Source of the DNA: an uncultured Coriobacteriia bacterium
GTDB lineage: Bacteria; Actinomycetota; Coriobacteriia; Coriobacteriales; QAMH01
DNA length: 5,229 nt
Direction: 5' to 3'
NCBI GenBank assembly: GCA_949283445.1
Contig: CASDTD010000275.1
Span: forward strand, 1 to 5,229
Position 1 is the first letter of the stretch. Each line of letters begins with the position of its first letter. Below, one piece after another: positions 1 to 5,229 of the stretch. The notes under the pieces are model-generated. The model made no database searches and had not been told where the DNA came from. It saw only the letters and a program-made list of their open reading frames with translations. The translations under genes and the position numbers were made by a program.

Positions 1-168
1 GGCATGGGCGTAAGTGACGACATCGGCGAGCTCGTCGAGCTTGAAGTTGTGCGCCCGCTGGCGCATGCCGAACTGCTCGCAGGCCAGATACACCGCGTCT
101 GCCCCGAAGCGTATCGCGTACTCGAGTTGTTCTGCGCCGCCCGCAGGGGCGAGCAGTTCCGGTTTCAT
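1..168 (-). CDS. Peptidase U32 family protein, N-terminal part (runs off left edge)
   Basis: Read on the minus strand from ATG at 168-166, the frame stays open for 56 codons to the window edge. The protein begins MKPELLAPAGGAEQLEYAIR, followed by FGADAVYLA and an FGMR..A.NF stretch. This is the characteristic N-terminus of the U32 family (LLAPAG, then GADAVYLG), where the first beta strand and helix of a barrel-like domain lie. A GGAG ribosome binding site (178-175) sits 6 bases before the ATG and settles the start. Family members were first described as collagenase-like proteases, but several characterised ones (RlhA, TrhP, UbiU/UbiV) take part in hydroxylation of RNA or ubiquinone precursors, some with an Fe-S cluster. 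Its cysteine ligands would lie outside the window, so the subfamily cannot be told. One small oddity is a Cys at residue 31, where Gly is usual after VYLA. The gene is transcribed divergently from the EF-G-like gene. Confidence 0.88.
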   Translation of the reverse strand, partial: MKPELLAPAGGAEQLEYAIRFGADAVYLACEQFGMRQRAHNFKLDELADVVTYAHA

Positions 169-345
169 TCGGGTCTCCAATCGTCGTGTCCGGGCGCTTC
201 GCACGCGTTCTCCTCTTGGGAGATGCGGGAAAAGCCTCCGGCATCATAAAGCAAACTATGGCGTTTGAGCTGTGCTTACGCTACATTGTTCATCAGCGAT
301 TGCTGAAAGGTTTGGTAAGCGTCCAACAGATTGGTTGGTGGTCAC
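169..345. promoter_or_regulatory. Divergent intergenic region with leader hairpins
   Basis: This 177-base stretch separates the minus-strand U32 gene from the plus-strand EF-G-like gene and must hold promoters for at least the outer gene on each side. The part from about 240 to 336 is richer in A/T than the flanking genes. A minus-strand TATGAT (248-243) resembles a -10 box, but no good -35 box lies at the right distance, so it is only a candidate. No clear plus-strand promoter was found. Short inverted repeats are present: TCTCC/GGAGA (209-213/219-223), extended by CGC/GCG (204-206/225-227); GCTTAC/GTAAGC (274-279/315-320), enclosing TCAGC/GCTGA (293-297/302-306); and CCAAC/GTTGG (323-327/334-338), just upstream of the ATG at 346. 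Each is short and could be chance. I see no ORF or RNA gene here. Confidence 0.4.
174..179 (-). promoter_or_regulatory. Ribosome binding site of the U32 family gene
   Basis: On the minus strand TGGAGA ends 5 bases before the ATG at 168-166, with GGAG 6 bases away. It is a good Shine-Dalgarno match at normal spacing and supports MKPELL as the true N-terminus. Confidence 0.7.
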
Positions 346-2418
346 ATGGCTGCTCCTGCTACTGAACACGTCCGCAACATCGTCCTTGTAGGCCAAGACG
401 GGTCTGGCAAGACTTCGCTGGCCGAGGCGATGCTCTACGTCTCGGGAAGGACTTCCCGTATGGGCACGACCCACGACGGCAAATCCTACCTTGACTACGA
501 CCCAGAGGAAATCAAGCGCAAGTTCACGCTCAGCACCTCCCTGGCGCCCATCCCGTACAAGGACTACAAGATCAACGTGCTCGACACGTCGGGGCATCCG
601 GATTTCATCGGCGATACGCTGTCTTCCATGACGGCAGCCGAAATGGCGCTGTTCGTCGTCGATGCGGTGGCCGGCCCGCAGGCCATGACCACGCAGCTGT
701 GGCACGAGGCCGAAGACATGCGCCTGTCGCGTGCCGTGTTCATCAACCATATCGACAAAGAGGGCGCCAACTTCGACACGTCCATGGCCACCTTGCACGC
801 GCGCTTCGGCTCGAAGCTCGGTCCGGTGACCATTCCCATCGAGCAGGGCCCCGAGTTCAAGGGCGTCATCGACATCATCCGCATGAAGGCCCGCTACTTC
901 GACGAGAGCGGTGACAAAGAGCGTGTCGAGGACATCCCCGAAGAGTACCTCGCGCAGGCAGAACTCGCCCGCGACAAGCTCTGCGACCTCGTGGTCGAAG
1001 CTGACGACGAGCTCATGATGAAGTACCTCGAAGGTGAAGAGCGCATCACCCAAGAAGAGCTCGAGTCGCTGCTCGACAAGGCCATCGCGCAGGAGCTCAT
1101 CATCCCCGTCTTCGTCGGGTCGACCATCATCAAGCAGGGCATCCTGGGCCTCATGGAAGACGTCTGTTCCTACTTCCCGCACCCCAAGAGCCATGGCCGC
1201 TACCAGATGGCCGACGGCGAGACCATCCGCGTCGACGAGTCCAAGCGCCCTGCAGCCTACGTGTTCAAGACCGTGACCGATCCCTTCGTCGGCCGCTTGA
1301 GCTACCTCAAGGTCATCACCGGCAAACTCGAGCCGGGCATGGAGCTCGTGAACGCGCGCACGCAGAAGAAAGAGCGCATCGGGCATGTGTACGTCATGAT
1401 GGGCAAGGAGTCCACGGACGTGAACAGCGCCAAAGCCGGCGACATCGTCGTCGTTCCCAAGCTCGCCGAGGCCAAGACCGGCGACACGCTGTCAGAGACG
1501 GGCGAGATTTCCGTCGAACCGCGTCCGCTGCCTGAACCGCAGTACCCAGTGGCGGTCGAGGCCGCGAACAAGAACGACGAGGACAAACTCGGCACGTTCT
1601 TCAATCGTGCGGCGGAAAACGACCCCTGCGTGCGCTACGTGCGCGACGAGACCACGCATCAGACGCTCCTGTACACGCTGGGCGAGGCCGCCACGGCGCT
1701 GCTGTTCGAACGTTGCAAGGAGCAGGCGGGTGTCGAGCCCAAGACGGTGCCCATCCGCATTCCGTACCGCGAGACCATCCGCACGACGGCCGAGGCACAG
1801 GGCCGTCACAAGAAGCAGACCGGCGGCGCCGGGCAGTTCGGCGACTGCTGGCTCAGGCTCGAGCCCAACCCCGGCAACGGCTACGAGTTCGTGGACGAAA
1901 TCAAGGGCGGCGCCATCCCGAACGGTCTTATTCCCGCCGTCGACAAGGGCGTGCAGGAAGCCATGGCAGAGGGCTTTTTGGCCGGCTACCCCATGGTGGA
2001 CATCAAATGCGCGGTCTATGACGGCAGCTATCATTCCGACGATTCCAACGAAATGGCGTTCAAGACCGCCGCGCGCATCGGCTTCAGGGCCGCTTGCGAG
2101 AAGGCCAAGCCCGTTTTGCTCGAGCCGATGGCAGACATGGATATCACGGTGGGCGAGGCATATGCCGGCACGGTCATGGGCGACATCGCCCAGCGACGCG
2201 GCCGCATCGTGGGCACGGATTCCGACGACGCGGGCGACACCATCATCATGGTGCGCGTGCCGTATGCCGAAGTCATCGACTACACGAAGGACCTGCGCGC
2301 CATGACCAGCGGCACGGGCTCGTTCTCGTTGCTCGTCAACGGCTACGAAGAGGCGCCGCACGACGTCGCCCAGCGTCTTATCGAGGAATACCAGGCCTCC
2401 CGTTCGGCAGGAAAGTAG
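346..2418 (+). CDS. Elongation factor G-like translational GTPase (EF-G paralogue)
   Basis: This 690-residue protein has the five-domain layout of EF-G. The GTPase domain has the P-loop GQDGSGKTS (16-24), G3 motif DTSGHPDF (80-87), G4 motif NHIDKEGA (134-141) and G5-like GST (258-260). Domain II is at about 298-385 (RPAAYVFKT at 301), domain III from about 400, domain IV from about 478 (RHKKQTGG at 487-494, tip YHSDDSNE at 562-569 with His563), and domain V from about 589 (PVLLEPM). Domain IV and V signatures match true EF-G well. The GTPase domain does not: NKxD is NHID, and switch I reads KRKFTL where canonical EF-G has RGITI. It therefore belongs with the EF-G-like/EF-G2 group rather than canonical FusA, which drives translocation and ribosome recycling; its own role is unproven. 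ATG 346 is chosen over an in-frame TTG at 331. A stop at 316 bounds the frame, and only a weak GGTGG (337-341) precedes the ATG. trmO follows after 22 bases. Confidence 0.9.
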   Translation: MAAPATEHVRNIVLVGQDGSGKTSLAEAMLYVSGRTSRMGTTHDGKSYLDYDPEEIKRKFTLSTSLAPIPYKDYKINVLDTSGHPDFIGDTLSSMTAAEMALFVVDAVAGPQAMTTQLWHEAEDMRLSRAVFINHIDKEGANFDTSMATLHARFGSKLGPVTIPIEQGPEFKGVIDIIRMKARYFDESGDKERVEDIPEEYLAQAELARDKLCDLVVEADDELMMKYLEGEERITQEELESLLDKAIAQELIIPVFVGSTIIKQGILGLMEDVCSYFPHPKSHGRYQMADGETIRVDESKRPAAYVFKTVTDPFVGRLSYLKVITGKLEPGMELVNARTQKKERIGHVYVMMGKESTDVNSAKAGDIVVVPKLAEAKTGDTLSETGEISVEPRPLPEPQYPVAVEAANKNDEDKLGTFFNRAAENDPCVRYVRDETTHQTLLYTLGEAATALLFERCKEQAGVEPKTVPIRIPYRETIRTTAEAQGRHKKQTGGAGQFGDCWLRLEPNPGNGYEFVDEIKGGAIPNGLIPAVDKGVQEAMAEGFLAGYPMVDIKCAVYDGSYHSDDSNEMAFKTAARIGFRAACEKAKPVLLEPMADMDITVGEAYAGTVMGDIAQRRGRIVGTDSDDAGDTIIMVRVPYAEVIDYTKDLRAMTSGTGSFSLLVNGYEEAPHDVAQRLIEEYQASRSAGK

Positions 2419-2440
2419 CGCCTGCTTTTACGCCATTGGC

Positions 2441-3250
2441 ATGAAGCTCGCGTCTATTGGCTACATAGGCACGCCGTACCCCACCAAGTTCGGCGTGCCA
2501 CGGCAACCTGAACTGGCAAGCGATATCGACTGCACCGTCGTGGTCGATATCGCTTCCTTTTTCGCGCGCTTTCCAGACGTGCCTCCCAGCGGGGCGTACC
2601 TGTGGGCAATCTGGAGCTTCTCGAAAAACGAGCAGGCTGCCCGCGCGAAGTTCTCCCCGACGGTGCGGCCCCCGCTGCTCGACGGGACGAAACGCGTCGG
2701 GGTGTTCGCGACACGGTCGAGCTTCCGCCCTAATTCCCTGGCCATTTCCGCCTTGCGCGTGTGTGGAACGGCCGTTGTCGAAGATGGCGCTGTCCGTATT
2801 CCCGTGACGGGCGCAGATATCGTGGACGAAACGCCGCTGTTCGAGCTATTGCCCTATGTTCCCTCGCTTCACGCGCACCTGGACGCGGCGTCGGGGTGGA
2901 CGGTGCAGACGCGCTGGGAAAAACTCGAAGTGGCACCTGTTGATGACGCGATGATGCGTGTTGTCGACGAATCGCTGCAGGCCGGTCTTATACAGTTGCT
3001 CGAGCAAGACCCGCGTCCGGCCTATACGCGCTCAGGTCAAGAGGAGCGCATATTCTGGGTTCCGTTTGCCGACGTCGCCGTGTTCTTCAAGGTGGCATGT
3101 GGCGTCTTGCACGTAACGTCCATCGTGCAGCTTTCGCCGTCGGAACACGAGGAGCTCGTCGAGACGGGCACCATCCGGCGGTTTGCGCAGGGGCATGCGC
3201 CCTGCCGCCCCGCATCGCGAGAAACGACTGGCAAACGAGCCGCACAATGA
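2441..3250 (+). CDS. trmO: tRNA (N6-threonylcarbamoyladenosine(37)-N6)-methyltransferase TrmO
   Basis: This 269-residue protein matches the TrmO (TsaA/YaeB) family end to end. The N-terminal beta-barrel SAM-binding domain shows IGYIGTPYPTKFGVPRQP (6-23), a YLWAIWSF strand (53-60), RPPLLDGTKRVGVFATRS (76-93) and SFRPN (94-98). The C-terminal part carries QDPRPAY (189-195). Known members use S-adenosylmethionine to methylate t6A37 of tRNA-Thr to m6t6A37, which tunes decoding in the cytoplasm. Departures from the usual consensus are VDETP (128-132) where DGTP is common, FRPNS for FRPNP, and LLPYVP for the usual KPYxP. The protein is longer than E. coli TrmO (about 235 residues), mostly through a polar C-terminal tail. 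ATG 2441 fits because family homology starts at residue 6, but no good ribosome binding site precedes it, so translation may depend on ribosomes finishing the EF-G-like gene 22 bases upstream. The first codons contain a striking inverted repeat, listed separately. Confidence 0.93.
   Translation: MKLASIGYIGTPYPTKFGVPRQPELASDIDCTVVVDIASFFARFPDVPPSGAYLWAIWSFSKNEQAARAKFSPTVRPPLLDGTKRVGVFATRSSFRPNSLAISALRVCGTAVVEDGAVRIPVTGADIVDETPLFELLPYVPSLHAHLDAASGWTVQTRWEKLEVAPVDDAMMRVVDESLQAGLIQLLEQDPRPAYTRSGQEERIFWVPFADVAVFFKVACGVLHVTSIVQLSPSEHEELVETGTIRRFAQGHAPCRPASRETTGKRAAQ
2518..2562 (+). repeat. Perfect 13-bp inverted repeat plus T-run inside trmO
   Basis: The left arm AAGCGATATCGAC (2518-2530) and right arm GTCGATATCGCTT (2543-2555) are exact reverse complements separated by 12 bases. 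After two Cs comes TTTTT (2558-2562). In RNA this would form a 13-bp stem with a short U-tract, resembling an intrinsic terminator or attenuator 78 bases into trmO, although the middle of the stem is A/U-rich and the U-tract is short. Each arm also contains the 8-base palindrome CGATATCG, so the same element is two copies of a palindrome 24 bases apart, as for a protein-binding site. It encodes residues 26-41, including the mirrored SDID and VDIAS, a part of TrmO with little sequence conservation. The structure is seen directly; any function is inference. Confidence 0.6.
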
Positions 3251-3317
3251 CTTTTCGAAGCGTGCCGTTTACGTTACCATTTTCGGGTATGCGTTTTCCA
3301 AGAAGGAGATTCGATTC
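3251..3317 (+). promoter_or_regulatory. trmO-tig intergenic spacer with strong ribosome binding site
   Basis: This 67-base gap is more A/T-rich than its neighbours and is the largest spacer within the rightward gene run, so a promoter for the chaperone is plausible. I found no convincing -35/-10 pair: TTTACG (3268-3273) and TATGCG (3288-3293) are only 14 bases apart. AAGGAG (3303-3308) is a strong Shine-Dalgarno sequence 9 bases before the ATG at 3318. No terminator hairpin with a T-run is visible for trmO. Confidence 0.5.
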
Positions 3318-4619
3318 ATGAAGGTCAAAGAGAAGAAACTCGACGACGGCCGCGTGCAGCTGAATGTCACCGCGACGGCCGACGACGTCGATCGCGCGTT
3401 CGACCAGGCAGAGGCTTCGTTTGCCCGCAGTTTGGGTCTGCGTCCCGACCCGAACAAGAGCGCCCGCCAGGCCATTGCGGAAAAGCTCTCCATCCGCGAC
3501 GTGGATTCCGTTGTGAGCGGCCAGGCCATCGAGGTTCTCGTCCCGTTCGCCCTTGACAAGTGCAGCGTCGTGCCGCAGTTCGAGCCGGCACGCGAGTCCA
3601 ACGACATGCTCAGGCGTGGCAAGCCCTACAGCTTCCACCTCAAGGTCACGCCCAAGCCCATCTACGAGCTCACGTCCTACGAGCCCGTCGAGGTTACGGT
3701 GCCGCCGTTCAAGTTCAACGATTCCGAAGTCGACCGCCAGATGTACGAGTTCGCGCACACGTACCCCGAGTATGTCACCGCCGAAGCGCATCCAGTCGAA
3801 AACGGCGACAGCTGCTTGATTGCCCTGAAGGTCACGCTCGACGGCAAGGAAATCGAGGCTCTCACGACCGACGGGCGCACCTACGTGTGCGGCGAGGGCT
3901 ATATGCCGGGCGATTTCGACACGCATGTCATCGGCATGGAGCCCGGTGAGACCAAGACGTTCGAGTTCGAGGCTCCCGACTGGGACGACCCGACCGAAGA
4001 CGCGATGAAAACGTATGAGGCCACGGTCACGGTCAAGGAAATCCAGGAAGAGCGTTACCCTGAGCTCACCGACGAGTGGATCGCCAAGACCATGCCCATG
4101 TACAAGTCTGTGGAAGACCTGCGCCTGCAGGTCATCAAGACGCTGGAAGATCAGCAGCGCCGCCAATACGACGCCCAGGTTTCCATGGCCGTCCAGTCCG
4201 AGCTTGCCGTGCGTTTCATCGGTAGCATCCCCAACGAGGCCTATGAGGCCACGTCCCAGTCCATCGACCAGTCCTTGCGCATGCAGGTGAAAGCTCAGGG
4301 CATGGAATGGGAGGACTTCCTCAAAGAACAGGGCGGCATGCAGAACTACAACATGGGCCTCATGATGCAGGCCCGTGAGACGCTGCGCCGAGACTACGCC
4401 CTCGACGCTATATACGACCACGAGGCGCTTTCCATTACCGACGAGGACATCCGCGACGCGTGCATGGAAATCAACCCTCAGAACCCCTCCGCCGTCAAGC
4501 GCGACATGGAGCGCCAGGGCAGGGGCTTTGCCCTGCGCGAAGTGGCCGCGCGCATCGCCGCGACGAAGTATTGCGTCGAGCATGCGAAGATCACGGTGAG
4601 AGAGCCTGAAGAAGACTAG
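3318..4619 (+). CDS. tig: Trigger factor-type chaperone / FKBP-like prolyl isomerase
   Basis: This 433-residue protein has trigger factor's length and domain order. An N-terminal ribosome-binding domain (about 1-115) has the family pattern from MKVKEKKLDDGRVQLNV onward. An FKBP-like prolyl isomerase insert spans about 160-250 (ENGDSC, LDGKEIE, MPGDFD, IGMEPGE). The helical C-terminal chaperone domain runs from about 255 (ERYPELTDEWIAK) to the acidic end EPEED. Trigger factor docks at the ribosomal exit tunnel and shields nascent chains. Two motifs are altered. The ribosome-docking loop GFRxGKxP reads GLRPDPNKSA (40-49). The FKBP core PGFEDGL reads PGDFDTHV (197-204), and FPEDY is APDWD (219-223). 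Ribosome binding and isomerase activity may therefore be changed. ATG 3318 is fixed by AAGGAG 9 bases upstream and by homology; an extension to 3183 lacks support. The usual clpP/clpX neighbours are absent nearby, so this could be a second trigger factor copy or simply a lineage-specific form. Confidence 0.87.
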   Translation: MKVKEKKLDDGRVQLNVTATADDVDRAFDQAEASFARSLGLRPDPNKSARQAIAEKLSIRDVDSVVSGQAIEVLVPFALDKCSVVPQFEPARESNDMLRRGKPYSFHLKVTPKPIYELTSYEPVEVTVPPFKFNDSEVDRQMYEFAHTYPEYVTAEAHPVENGDSCLIALKVTLDGKEIEALTTDGRTYVCGEGYMPGDFDTHVIGMEPGETKTFEFEAPDWDDPTEDAMKTYEATVTVKEIQEERYPELTDEWIAKTMPMYKSVEDLRLQVIKTLEDQQRRQYDAQVSMAVQSELAVRFIGSIPNEAYEATSQSIDQSLRMQVKAQGMEWEDFLKEQGGMQNYNMGLMMQARETLRRDYALDAIYDHEALSITDEDIRDACMEINPQNPSAVKRDMERQGRGFALREVAARIAATKYCVEHAKITVREPEED

Positions 4620-4634
4620 ATGCCCGTCTTCTTT
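4608..4634 (+). promoter_or_regulatory. Hairpin with the tig stop and transporter start in its loop
   Basis: GAAGAAGAC (4608-4616) pairs with GTCTTCTTT (4626-4634) as eight Watson-Crick pairs plus one G-U. The 9-base loop TAGATGCCC holds the chaperone stop TAG and the transporter ATG side by side. The purine-rich left arm is also the only Shine-Dalgarno-like stretch before that ATG. A ribosome finishing tig would open the stem and could restart at once, whereas free initiation would be hindered. No T-run follows, so it is not a terminator. The pairing is seen; the coupling role is inferred. Confidence 0.5.
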
Positions 4635-5229
4635 CAAGCAGCGGAGCAGATGCTCATCTTGATGGTTCTGCTCGTCGCAGGCGTCATCGCCCGCCGCTGC
4701 AAGCTGATGAACGACACGTTCGACACGATGTTGTCGGCGCTTGTCATGAACGTCGCCCTGCCGGCCATGATTCTCAGCTCCGTATTGGGAAACGAGAATC
4801 TGCCGACAGGGCAGACCATCGGCACCATCTTACTTTGCTCGACGCTGGGGTACATCGTTACGCTTGCCCTCTCTCTTGTCATTCCCCGTATTTTCTACCG
4901 CAAACAGAGCCGTGCTACGCAAGCCACGCACAGTTTCATGATTGCCTTTGGCAACGTGGGCTTTATTGGCTTGCCGGTTCTCGGGGCCATCTTCGGACCG
5001 CAGGCCGTTTTCTACGGTGCCGTGAACAACATCCCCTTCAACGTCGCGGGGTTCACCGTGGGCGTGGCCATGTTCAAGGGCGCGAACCGCGCTGCAGATG
5101 ACGGGAAACCTGCTGTACCGTTTGCGCGACGCCTTGCAGAAAGCCTGCGCTCTCTGGTCAACCCCTGCATGATTGCCTGTTTTGCCTCGGTCGCGCTCGC
5201 ATTGCTGCACATCACCGACACGGACGGCA
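4620..5229 (+). CDS. AEC (auxin efflux carrier) family transporter, N-terminal part (runs off right edge)
   Basis: The frame from ATG 4620 is open for 203 codons to the window edge, about two thirds of a typical AEC protein of some 310 residues. It is an inner-membrane secondary carrier. Hydrophobic segments lie near residues 11-24, 38-56, 67-92, 105-125, 129-152 and 183-198. Family landmarks are NVALP (44-48), FGNVGFIGLP (110-119), NNIPFN (136-141) and NP (181-182). AEC carriers export or exchange small organic anions such as malate or malonate in the few studied cases; the substrate here cannot be read from sequence. The start codon directly abuts the tig stop (TAGATG), with no good ribosome binding site, which points to translational coupling. 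A later in-frame ATG at 4650 has GGAG only 3 bases away and would leave almost nothing before the first membrane segment, so 4620 is preferred. A second inverted repeat, GAGCAGA/TCTGCTC (4644-4650/4667-4673), lies in the early codons. Confidence 0.88.
   Translation, partial: MPVFFQAAEQMLILMVLLVAGVIARRCKLMNDTFDTMLSALVMNVALPAMILSSVLGNENLPTGQTIGTILLCSTLGYIVTLALSLVIPRIFYRKQSRATQATHSFMIAFGNVGFIGLPVLGAIFGPQAVFYGAVNNIPFNVAGFTVGVAMFKGANRAADDGKPAVPFARRLAESLRSLVNPCMIACFASVALALLHITDTDG

Noticed and set aside
331..345. TTG start at 331 for the EF-G-like gene
   Set aside because: AAAGG is about 20 bases away, too far to serve it, and ATG 346 gives the usual short lead into the P-loop. It cannot be fully excluded because the ATG's own site is weak.
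256..1386. 376-codon open frame on the minus strand opposite the EF-G-like gene
   Set aside because: It is a shadow of the conserved GTPase and domain II coding sequence and shows no family motifs of its own.
1607..2305. 232-codon plus-strand frame overlapping the EF-G-like gene
   Set aside because: The translation is rich in Arg, Ser, Pro and Ala without motifs, typical of an off-frame reading of GC-rich coding DNA.
1492..2361. 289-codon minus-strand frame opposite EF-G domains III-V
   Set aside because: Same antisense composition effect; the sense strand carries clear EF-G domain IV and V motifs.
3187..3205. GCAGGG/CCCTGC hairpin near the end of trmO as a terminator
   Set aside because: The 6-bp stem is inside the coding sequence and has no T-run after it.
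3268..3293. TTTACG and TATGCG as a promoter for tig
   Set aside because: A spacing of 14 bases is too short for a normal sigma-70-type promoter and both boxes match poorly.
3183..3317. Longer N-terminus for the trigger factor, overlapping trmO
   Set aside because: Family homology begins at MKVKEKKL (3318), where AAGGAG sits 9 bases upstream; the extra residues resemble nothing in the family.
3087..4637. 516-codon open frame on the minus strand opposite tig
   Set aside because: The sense strand encodes a full-length trigger factor with a strong ribosome binding site. The antisense product is a His/Val/Leu/Asp-rich string with no recognisable family, as expected from GC-rich third positions.

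Overview
The window looks like ordinary chromosomal DNA of a GC-rich bacterium. Codon third positions are mostly G or C, genes are tightly packed, and the two clearest ribosome binding sites are GGAG-type. The protein variants (a divergent second-type EF-G, a trigger factor with a degenerate ribosome loop, a TrmO with FRPNS instead of FRPNP) would fit an actinobacterial lineage such as Coriobacteriia/Eggerthellaceae. That assignment is from memory of protein style, not from a search, and is only moderately secure.

Layout. Positions 1-168 (minus strand) hold the first 56 codons of a peptidase U32 family protein that runs off the left edge. A 177-base divergent intergenic region (169-345) follows. 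Four genes then run rightwards: an EF-G-like translational GTPase (346-2418), the tRNA A37 methyltransferase TrmO (2441-3250), a trigger-factor-type chaperone (3318-4619), and the first 203 codons of an AEC-family membrane transporter (4620 to the right edge). The gaps between the four are 22, 67 and 0 bases and no convincing terminator separates them, so they may be partly or wholly co-transcribed.

How the genes fit together. Three consecutive products act at or near the ribosome: a GTPase, a tRNA anticodon-loop modification enzyme and a nascent-chain chaperone. Several characterised U32 proteins are RNA hydroxylation enzymes, so the gene across the divergent region may share the theme. The transporter is the outlier, yet its start codon directly abuts the chaperone's stop codon.

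No mobile element, CRISPR array, tRNA or rRNA is visible, and I do not see a clearly new system. The points most worth a second look are three. First, a hairpin whose loop presents the chaperone stop and the transporter start. Second, a perfect 13-bp inverted repeat followed by five Ts near the start of trmO. Third, coordinated divergence of functional motifs in the GTPase and the chaperone.
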